Of a stretch of 64,000 nucleotides of DNA, positions 58,359 through 64,000 are shown in pieces (position 1 is the stretch's first letter; every line of letters starts with the position of its first letter). Under the pieces are notes generated by a model, which did not search any database, was not told where the DNA came from, and saw nothing but the letters and a program-made list of their open reading frames with translations. The position numbers and the translations under genes were made by a program. The DNA comes from Rhodobiaceae bacterium (GTDB lineage: Bacteria > Pseudomonadota > Alphaproteobacteria > Parvibaculales > Parvibaculaceae). The stretch spans positions 558,001 through 622,000 of the forward strand of contig CP030277.1 of assembly GCA_003330885.1 (NCBI GenBank), written 5' to 3'.

Positions 58359-59372
58359 CTAGATCACTTTGACCATGCGTTTGCCACGGTTCTCACCGGC
58401 AAGAAGACCAATCAATGCTGCGGGCGTATTCTCAAGCCCGTCAATAATGTCTTCCTGCACCTTGATCTTGCCTTCAGCAACCCAGCCTTCCAGGTCTTTG
58501 AGCGCCTTTTCCCGTTCATTGGGGAAGTCGGACATGATGAAGCCGCGCAGGTTCAGGCGCTTGGTGACGATGAGGCCGGGAACACCACGCGGACCAGCAG
58601 AGGGTGGCGCACCATCATATTGCGAGACGGCACCGCAACAGGCGATCCGCCCGAAATTGTTCATGCGGAAGAGGGCCGCTTCCAGAATGTCGCCGCCAAC
58701 ATTGTCGAAATAAACGTCAATGCCCTGCGGCGCGACGGCTTTCAGAGCTTTGAAGACTGGCTCGGTCTTGTAATTCACCGTTGCATCGAAGCCAAGCTCG
58801 TCTTTCAGCCATTGGCATTTCTCGTCCGAGCCGGCAATGCCGATCACGGTGCAATCAGGGACAGCGGCTTTAGCGATCTGACCGACCAGCGTCCCGACAG
58901 AACCAGCGGCGGCGGAGACAAGAATGGTCTCACCTGCTTTTGGCGTCGCACAGTTCAAAAGGCCGAAATAGGCGGTGAGCCCGGCAACGCCATAAACGCT
59001 CAAAAGATGCGTCTTTGGCTCCATCGAAGGCACCTTCTGAGCGGCCTTCGCAGGAACCACAGCATAATCCTGCCAGCCGGTGTCGGCGAAGACGAGGTCA
59101 CCAGCCGAGAAGTCGGACGACTTGCTCTCAATTACCTCTGCAATGGCACCGCCAGCCATCACCTGGCCCGATTCCACCGCGTCGCGATAGGTCGCGCCCT
59201 GCATCCATGCCCGGTTTGCAGCATCAAGGGAGATATAATGGGTCCGCAGCAGAAGAGTGCCCTCATCTGAGAGAGTGGGCACCGTTGTTTCAGCCATCTT
59301 GAAGTGTTCTGAACCAAGCTTGTCCTTGGGTGTTTCCACCAGCAGGATCTGGCGATTTGCTGTCTCAGCCAT
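58359..59372 (-). CDS. NADP-dependent oxidoreductase, MDR superfamily, copy 3
   Basis: A 337-aa paralogue starting MAETANRQILLVETPKDKLG (ATG complement of 59370-59372), with GGGGAG upstream; the frame opens at 59453. It shows HYISLDAANRAWMQGATYRDAV, VSAAAGSVGTLVGQIAKAAVPDC, IGIAGSDEKCQWLKDELGF, DVYFDNVGGDILEAALFRMN and a LLAGENRGKRMVKVI end. The usual SVDPYMRGR stretch is changed to SLDAANRAWM, so substrate binding may differ from the other two copies. First gene of the four-gene operon; palindromic motifs lie upstream. Confidence 0.92.
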   Translation of the reverse strand: MAETANRQILLVETPKDKLGSEHFKMAETTVPTLSDEGTLLLRTHYISLDAANRAWMQGATYRDAVESGQVMAGGAIAEVIESKSSDFSAGDLVFADTGWQDYAVVPAKAAQKVPSMEPKTHLLSVYGVAGLTAYFGLLNCATPKAGETILVSAAAGSVGTLVGQIAKAAVPDCTVIGIAGSDEKCQWLKDELGFDATVNYKTEPVFKALKAVAPQGIDVYFDNVGGDILEAALFRMNNFGRIACCGAVSQYDGAPPSAGPRGVPGLIVTKRLNLRGFIMSDFPNEREKALKDLEGWVAEGKIKVQEDIIDGLENTPAALIGLLAGENRGKRMVKVI

Positions 59373-59456
59373 CCTATTTCTCCCCATTTTTAATGTTTGT
59401 TGCCGCCAGCATATAGACAGGGAGGGGGGGATGCACCACCTGTAAAACCCCATATT

Positions 59457-59496
59457 CGTTACGTAATTTGTGGTCCCTATTGTTCATGTACGAACA
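59457..59496. promoter_or_regulatory. Two palindromic motifs between the oxidoreductase operon and nadE
   Basis: The 180-bp divergent gap holds TTACGTAA (59459-59466) within CGTTACGTAA, which shares the core CGTTACGTA with the TetR operator candidate at 51493. TGTTC-ATGTAC-GAACA (59481-59496) is a second inverted repeat. Both are about 90-120 bp upstream of the oxidoreductase start and are candidate operators. Confidence 0.4.
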
Positions 59497-59552
59497 GCAA
59501 GCTAGAAACACGTCTCCAATCTGACAGAGAGTTGAGTCTGAAGCCTTTACCC

Positions 59553-61214
59553 ATGACCGATCAGTTGAAAATAGGCCTCGCCCAGTTGAACCCAACCGTG
59601 GGCGATATTGCAGGCAATATGGCGAAAGCCCGATCCGCGCGCGCTGATGCAGCGGTAGAGGGTGCGGATTTGGTCATGTTTCCCGAGCTCTTTCTGATCG
59701 GCTACCCGCCGGAAGACCTGGTCTTGAAGCCCTCATTCCAGTTGGCCGTGGACGAGGCACTGGCGGAGCTCGCGAAAGACACCGCCGATGGTGGCCCTGG
59801 ATACCTCATAGGTGCACCGTCTCGCGAAGAGACGGGCCTCCACAATTCCATGGTTCTGATCGACGGCGGTGAGATCGTTGGGAAGCGCCATAAGGTTCAT
59901 TTGCCAAACTATGGCGTGTTTGATGAGCCTCGTGTCTTCGCTGCGGGCAGCATGCCCGGGCCATTGCCCTTCAGAGGCGTGCGCTTAGGGGTGCCGGTCT
60001 GCGAAGACATCTGGTTTGAAGATGTGACCGAATGTCTGGAAGAAACCGGCGCTGAGATCCTTCTTGTTCCAAATGGCTCGCCCTTTGATACGCAGAAGCA
60101 CGACGCGCGCATGCAGCACTGTGTTGCGCGGATCAACGAGTCCGGATTGCCACTTGTCTATCTCAATCAGATCGGCGGACAGGACGAACTGGTGTTTGAT
60201 GGAGCCTCCTTCGTCTTGAACAGCGATCTGTCTTTAGCGTCGCAAATGCCCGCCTGGAAAGAAAACGTCCTGGTCACCACCTGGTCCCGCGAAGGGGCTG
60301 GCTGGGTCTGCGCTGCAGAAGCCTCGGCGCAAATCCCTGATGGGGATGAAGCGATTTACAATGCCTGTGTGTTGGGCCTCCGCGACTATGTCACCAAGAA
60401 CCGGTTTCCGGGCGTGGTGCTCGGCCTTTCCGGTGGCGTCGACTCCGCTATCTGCGCTGCCATGGCGGTGGACGCGCTGGGCGCGGATAAAGTTCACTGC
60501 GTCATGTTGCCGTATAAATACACAGCCGACGAAAGCGTGAGCGACGCGGAGCAATGTGCAGCAGCGCTCGGTGTGCGTTATGACAGCGTGCCCATTGAAG
60601 GGCCGGTGAAGGGCTTCCTGGAAGCGCTTGATCCCATGTTTGCTGATACACAGTCAGACACGACGGAGGAAAACCTTCAGTCGCGAACCCGTGGCACCAT
60701 CCTCATGGCACTGTCCAACAAATTTGGCAGCATGGTCGTGACAACGGGCAACAAGTCGGAAGTCTCCGTCGGCTATGCCACGCTCTATGGCGACATGAAT
60801 GGTGGCTACAATCCGATCAAGGATCTCTACAAGCTTCAGGTGTTCGCGCTCTGTCGCTGGCGGAATGCAAACAAGCCGTCGATCGGCCTCGGACCGGAGG
60901 GCGAAGTGATCCCGGTCAACATCATCACGAAACCCCCCTCGGCTGAGCTGCGTGAAGACCAGAAGGACGAAGACTCGTTACCGCCTTATGAGGTGCTTGA
61001 TGACATTCTCGAATGTCTGGTTGAGAAGGAAATGCCCTTCGCAGACATTGTTGCGCGGGGGCATGACCGAGATCTTGTAAAACGCATTGAGCATCTGCTC
61101 TATATTGCCGAGTACAAGCGCAGACAGGCAGCGCCTGGCGTGAAGATCACGTCGCGTAATTTCGGGCGGGACCGCCGCTACCCCATCACCAACGGTTATC
61201 GCGACGCGCGGTAA
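59553..61214 (+). CDS. nadE: Glutamine-dependent NAD+ synthetase
   Basis: I start at MTDQLKIGLAQLNPTVGD (59553); the frame opens at 59397 but that part is not protein-like. The 553-aa enzyme has an N-terminal nitrilase-type glutaminase domain (1 to about 260) with catalytic Glu45 (MFPELFL), a Lys in GKRHKVHLPN and Cys in VPVCEDIWF. The C-terminal ATP-pyrophosphatase domain has the P-loop LGLSGGVDSAICAAMAVDALG and TTGNKSEVSVGYATLYGDMNGG, and the end is RRYPITNGYR. It amidates deamido-NAD+ using glutamine ammonia. The gltX gene follows after 8 bp. Confidence 0.95.
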   Translation: MTDQLKIGLAQLNPTVGDIAGNMAKARSARADAAVEGADLVMFPELFLIGYPPEDLVLKPSFQLAVDEALAELAKDTADGGPGYLIGAPSREETGLHNSMVLIDGGEIVGKRHKVHLPNYGVFDEPRVFAAGSMPGPLPFRGVRLGVPVCEDIWFEDVTECLEETGAEILLVPNGSPFDTQKHDARMQHCVARINESGLPLVYLNQIGGQDELVFDGASFVLNSDLSLASQMPAWKENVLVTTWSREGAGWVCAAEASAQIPDGDEAIYNACVLGLRDYVTKNRFPGVVLGLSGGVDSAICAAMAVDALGADKVHCVMLPYKYTADESVSDAEQCAAALGVRYDSVPIEGPVKGFLEALDPMFADTQSDTTEENLQSRTRGTILMALSNKFGSMVVTTGNKSEVSVGYATLYGDMNGGYNPIKDLYKLQVFALCRWRNANKPSIGLGPEGEVIPVNIITKPPSAELREDQKDEDSLPPYEVLDDILECLVEKEMPFADIVARGHDRDLVKRIEHLLYIAEYKRRQAAPGVKITSRNFGRDRRYPITNGYRDAR

Positions 61215-61222
61215 GGAACATC

Positions 61223-62569
61223 ATGACTGCATGTCTTAGATTTGCGCCGAGCCCTACGGGCACCATCCATGTCGGCAATGTGCGCACGGCCTTGTTCAAC
61301 TGGCTGCTTGCAAAGAAGGAAGGCGGCACCTTCATACTGCGCCTGGATGATACGGATACAGAACGCTCCACCCAGGAATATGCCGACAAGATCGTTGCGG
61401 ATATGGCCTGGCTCGGCCTGATGCACGACAAGACATTTCGCCAGTCAGACCGGTTTGATCGCTATGCGGAGACGGTTGAAAAGCTGAAAGCCGAGGGACG
61501 CCTCTATCCGTGCTATGAAACCCCGGATGAGCTGGATCGCAAACGCAAACGCCAGTTGGGTCGCAAGCTTCCGCCAGTCTATGACCGCGCGGCACTCAAT
61601 CTGACAGATGAAGAGAAAGCAGCTTTCGAAGCAGAAGGTCGTCAGCCCCATTGGCGTTTCAAGCTCGACCCGGAAGTGGTTGAATTCAATGATCTCTTTC
61701 TGGGGCCGGTCAAGGTCGACACGAAGAGCCTGTCTGACCCCATTCTCATTCGCGGCGACGGGTCTTACCTCTATACGCTCCCAAGCGTGGTTGACGACAT
61801 CGATATGGAAATCACCCACATCGTTCGTGGCGAAGACCACGTGACCAATACCGGTGCGCAGGTTCAGGTGTTCCGGGCGCTGGGCGCAGAACCGCCCCGC
61901 TTTGGGCATCACTCGCTCCTGTTGAATGAAGAAGGCCAGCCGCTTTCCAAACGACTGCGCGGTGAATATTCAATCGGAGCACTCCGCGATGCCGGATTTG
62001 AACCCATGGCCGTCACCTCTTTCCTGGCGAAACTCGGCACCTCGGACGCGGCGGTCGCACGATCTGATCTGCAATTGCTGGCCGATGAGTTTGACCCGGG
62101 TGAAGTGGGCCGCTCCGGTCACCGGTTTGATATGAAGGAGCTGGAGCGCGTCAATGCAGCCCTTATGCATATGACACCCTTCGCCGATGTTGCTGACAGG
62201 CTGTCAGAGCGCGGTATAGACGGTGGGGCGGAGTTCTGGGACGCGGTACGTCCTAACCTCACTCTCTTTGACGGGGTGGCTGAATGGTGGCACGTCGCTC
62301 ACGGTCCGGTTGAGCCGGTTATCGAAGCCGACGATGCTGGATTCATCACGGCAGCAGCGGCTGCTCTGCCCGCTGAGCCCTGGGATGAAACCACCTGGAA
62401 GACCTGGACAACCACACTCAAGGAAGAGACTGGCCGCAAAGGCAAGGGGCTCTTCATGCCACTCAGACTGGCGCTCACCGGCCTTCGCCATGGACCTGAG
62501 CTCGCAAACCTGCTACCTCTTCTCGGGCGCGAGCGGGCTTTGGCTCGTTTGGGCGGACAAAAGGCTTGA
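61223..62569 (+). CDS. gltX: Glutamyl-tRNA synthetase
   Basis: A 448-aa class I aminoacyl-tRNA synthetase. HIGH motif is FAPSPTGTIHVGNVRTALFN (split at 7-26), followed by RLDDTDTERS, DIDMEITHIVRGEDHVTNT and a KMSKS-like loop reading PLSKRLRG. The anticodon-binding domain is short but present. Alphaproteobacteria often carry two GluRS; the KMSKS variant and the 448-aa length fit the second type. Without an asparaginyl/glutaminyl synthetase in view, whether it charges tRNA-Glu or both acceptors is not known. It is 8 bp after nadE, and a leader ORF and cimA follow. Confidence 0.94.
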   Translation: MTACLRFAPSPTGTIHVGNVRTALFNWLLAKKEGGTFILRLDDTDTERSTQEYADKIVADMAWLGLMHDKTFRQSDRFDRYAETVEKLKAEGRLYPCYETPDELDRKRKRQLGRKLPPVYDRAALNLTDEEKAAFEAEGRQPHWRFKLDPEVVEFNDLFLGPVKVDTKSLSDPILIRGDGSYLYTLPSVVDDIDMEITHIVRGEDHVTNTGAQVQVFRALGAEPPRFGHHSLLLNEEGQPLSKRLRGEYSIGALRDAGFEPMAVTSFLAKLGTSDAAVARSDLQLLADEFDPGEVGRSGHRFDMKELERVNAALMHMTPFADVADRLSERGIDGGAEFWDAVRPNLTLFDGVAEWWHVAHGPVEPVIEADDAGFITAAAAALPAEPWDETTWKTWTTTLKEETGRKGKGLFMPLRLALTGLRHGPELANLLPLLGRERALARLGGQKA

Positions 62570-62598
62570 ATTTAGGCATTAACGGCGAGACCGATCCG

Positions 62599-62649
62599 AT
62601 GAATATCATCAACGCGATCATTATTAAGGGTCTGATTATCAGCGGCTAA
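62599..62649 (+). CDS. Putative isoleucine-rich leader peptide of cimA (16 aa)
   Basis: An ATG at 62599, eight bases after a GAGA sequence, opens a 16-codon frame encoding MNIINAIIIKGLIISG, ending in TAA at 62647-62649. Seven of the sixteen residues are Ile (codons ATC or ATT). It lies 29 bp after gltX and 115 bp before cimA, an enzyme of isoleucine synthesis. Ile-rich leaders control ilv operons by ribosome stalling. Translation of this frame is inferred from composition and location. Confidence 0.65.
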   Translation: MNIINAIIIKGLIISG

Positions 62650-62657
62650 TAGCATTG

Positions 62658-62743
62658 GCCGCCGCCGTTCGAGCACGTTTTCTTCAGAAATCCAGACGTA
62701 AAGAACCGGCCGGCGGCAACGCAGGAACGGACGGCATGTTTTT
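62658..62743 (+). promoter_or_regulatory. Putative transcription attenuator between the leader ORF and cimA
   Basis: Three segments follow the leader stop by nine bases. A (62658-62670, GCCGCCGCCGTTC) can pair with B (62703-62717, GAACCGGCCGGCGGC) over 13 bp with two bulges. B (62706-62712, CCGGCCG) can instead pair with C (62728-62734, CGGACGG) with one mismatch, a hairpin followed four bases later by five T residues (62739-62743). A can also pair with C. Such exclusive pairing fits an attenuator in which a ribosome at the leader stop covers A. The folding is read by eye. Confidence 0.55.
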
Positions 62744-62764
62744 GCCGAAACTTGGAACAAGAAA

Positions 62765-64000
62765 ATGAGCAAAGAACGGCTTTACCTCTTCGACACGACA
62801 TTGCGCGACGGCGCGCAGACGCAAGGCGTCGACTTCTCTGTCGAGGACAAAAAGCTCATTGCGAGCCTTCTGGACAAGCTCGGGCTCGACTATGTCGAAG
62901 GCGGTTACCCCGGGGCTAACCCCACGGATACGGATTTCTTCTCCACCGATCCCGGGCTGAAGCACGCGACCTTTACCGCGTTTGGCATGACCAAACGGGC
63001 AGGGCGGTCTGCGGATAATGACCCGGGCCTTGCTGCCATTCTCGACAGCTCAGCCTCGGCGGTATGCCTTGTCGCCAAAAGCTGGGATTTCCATGTGGAT
63101 GTGGCGCTGGGCATCACCAATGACGAAAACCTGGAGACCATCACAGACAGCGTACGTGCGATTGTCGCGCGGGGCCGCGAGGCCATGATCGACTGCGAGC
63201 ACTTCTTCGATGGCTATAAGGCAAACCCGGACTACGCACGCGCCTGCGTAAAGGCGGCGCTTGACGAAGGCGCACGCTGGGCGATCCTCTGTGACACGAA
63301 TGGCGGCACGCTGCCCAACGAGGTGGAACAGATCGTGACGGATCTCACGAAGGACTTCCCTGGAGACCGGCTTGGCATTCATTGTCACAATGACACAGAG
63401 AACGCTGTGGCAAACACACTTGCTGCGGTGCGCGCCGGCGTACGTCAGGTGCAGGGTACCTTGAATGGATTGGGCGAGCGCTGCGGCAACGCCAATATGG
63501 TCTCGCTCATCCCAACTTTCCTCTTGAAGCCGGAATATGCGGATCGCTTTGAAATCGGCGTCACGGAAGAGCAGCTCAAAGACATCACCCATGTGTCACG
63601 CACACTGGATGAATTGCTGAACCGCGCACCGGATCGATACGCGCCCTATGTTGGTGAGAGCGCCTTTGCATCAAAGGCGGGCATTCACGTATCAGCCATC
63701 ATGAAAAACCCGGCGACTTACGAACATGTGGAGCCGGAGAGTGTGGGTAATAAACGCCACATCTCTGTCTCAGATCAGTCTGGCCGTTCGAACGTTCTAG
63801 CTCAGCTTGAGGCTGCGGGCATCGATGTGGACAGCAAAGACTCGCGTATCAACCGTTTGCTTGATGAAGTAAAAGAGCGGGAATATCTCGGCTACTCCTA
63901 TGACGGCGCTGAGGCATCCTTTGAGCTTCTTGCGCGCCGCATGCTGGGGCAGGTCCCGGAATATTTCACCGTCAACTCATTCCGCGTGCTTATCGAGCGT
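62765..64000 (+). CDS. cimA: Citramalate synthase (3' end outside window)
   Basis: The frame starts at ATG 62765 (GGAA nine bases upstream) and stays open to the window end, giving 412 of the usual 520-540 residues. The HMGL-like catalytic barrel begins LYLFDTTLRDGAQTQGVDF with the metal Asp and the CimA-specific R-D-G-A-Q-T. It continues YVEGGYPGANPTDTDFF, LCDTNGGTLPNEV, IHCHNDTENAVANTLAAV with the metal His pair, QGTLNGLGERCGNANM and SAFASKAGIHVSA. It condenses pyruvate and acetyl-CoA to (R)-citramalate, giving 2-ketobutyrate for isoleucine without threonine. The C-terminal regulatory domain, which senses Ile, is cut off. Confidence 0.94.
   Translation, partial: MSKERLYLFDTTLRDGAQTQGVDFSVEDKKLIASLLDKLGLDYVEGGYPGANPTDTDFFSTDPGLKHATFTAFGMTKRAGRSADNDPGLAAILDSSASAVCLVAKSWDFHVDVALGITNDENLETITDSVRAIVARGREAMIDCEHFFDGYKANPDYARACVKAALDEGARWAILCDTNGGTLPNEVEQIVTDLTKDFPGDRLGIHCHNDTENAVANTLAAVRAGVRQVQGTLNGLGERCGNANMVSLIPTFLLKPEYADRFEIGVTEEQLKDITHVSRTLDELLNRAPDRYAPYVGESAFASKAGIHVSAIMKNPATYEHVEPESVGNKRHISVSDQSGRSNVLAQLEAAGIDVDSKDSRINRLLDEVKEREYLGYSYDGAEASFELLARRMLGQVPEYFTVNSFRVLIER

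Overview
The window is a 64 kb, moderately GC-rich bacterial chromosome segment that reads as an alphaproteobacterium. Supporting signs are PleC/DivJ-like sensor kinase sequence, a PAS_5-type protein, a DUF1289 protein, a class II DAHP synthase, PimC/PimD-like acyl-CoA dehydrogenase pairs and many short operons of CoA-, glutathione- and NADPH-dependent redox enzymes. Several acyl-CoA dehydrogenases, a crotonase, a class III CoA-transferase, hotdog thioesterases and three related NADP-dependent double-bond reductases suggest a marine or soil heterotroph of the Parvibaculales/Rhodobiaceae type. That placement is inference; no rRNA or tRNA gene is present to check it. I saw no insertion sequence, prophage, CRISPR array or tRNA gene.

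Layout. 1-4.3 kb: membrane proteins divergent from a TetR gene coupled to a conserved unknown, then an AlkD-like repair protein with a small ABM protein. 4.4-6.1 kb: a PAS protein followed by a soluble HAMP-MCP receptor. 6.2-14 kb: dusA, an FMN hydroxy-acid dehydrogenase, a TSUP transporter, phosphomannomutase, a retropepsin-like protease, MarR, an ABA4-like membrane protein, cobA and a DUF1289 protein. 14.1-24 kb: a divergent cobT, three acyl-CoA dehydrogenases, a PleC-like kinase, a crotonase, an ABM protein, a cupin, a GNAT enzyme and a sulfurtransferase. 24-36 kb: an OpuA-like binding protein/permease fusion, gamma-glutamyltransferase, an SDR, a nucleoside transporter, a GST, a GPH symporter, an HXXEE protein, an LLM oxidoreductase, a thioesterase and a PAS_5 protein. 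36-47 kb: an acyl-CoA dehydrogenase, a UDG-family protein, a lipoprotein lipase, a patatin, a thioesterase, a CoA-transferase, two conserved unknowns, gph and a DUF2817 peptidase-like enzyme. 47-54.7 kb: gabD, rpiA, gor, a TetR/VOC divergent pair, class II aroF and an ArsM-like methyltransferase. 54.7-59.4 kb: an operon of three paralogous NADP-dependent oxidoreductases around a sulfatase. 59.5-64 kb: nadE, gltX and cimA.

Functionally the window mixes housekeeping genes (dusA, rpiA, gor, nadE, gltX, cobA, aroF, cimA) with acyl-CoA, aldehyde and enone catabolism. Most genes sit in operons of one to four genes with clear Rho-independent terminators and palindromic sites in divergent promoters.

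The most notable observation is a 16-codon reading frame between gltX and cimA with seven isoleucine codons, followed by segments that can form alternative hairpins and a T-run just upstream of cimA (citramalate synthase, isoleucine pathway). This looks like an isoleucine attenuator. Other notable points are a perfect 67-bp tandem duplication lying exactly across two convergent gene ends, an ABC transporter fusion whose signal peptide has no canonical start codon, a CobT homologue without the catalytic glutamate motif, and a split PAS / soluble MCP receptor pair.
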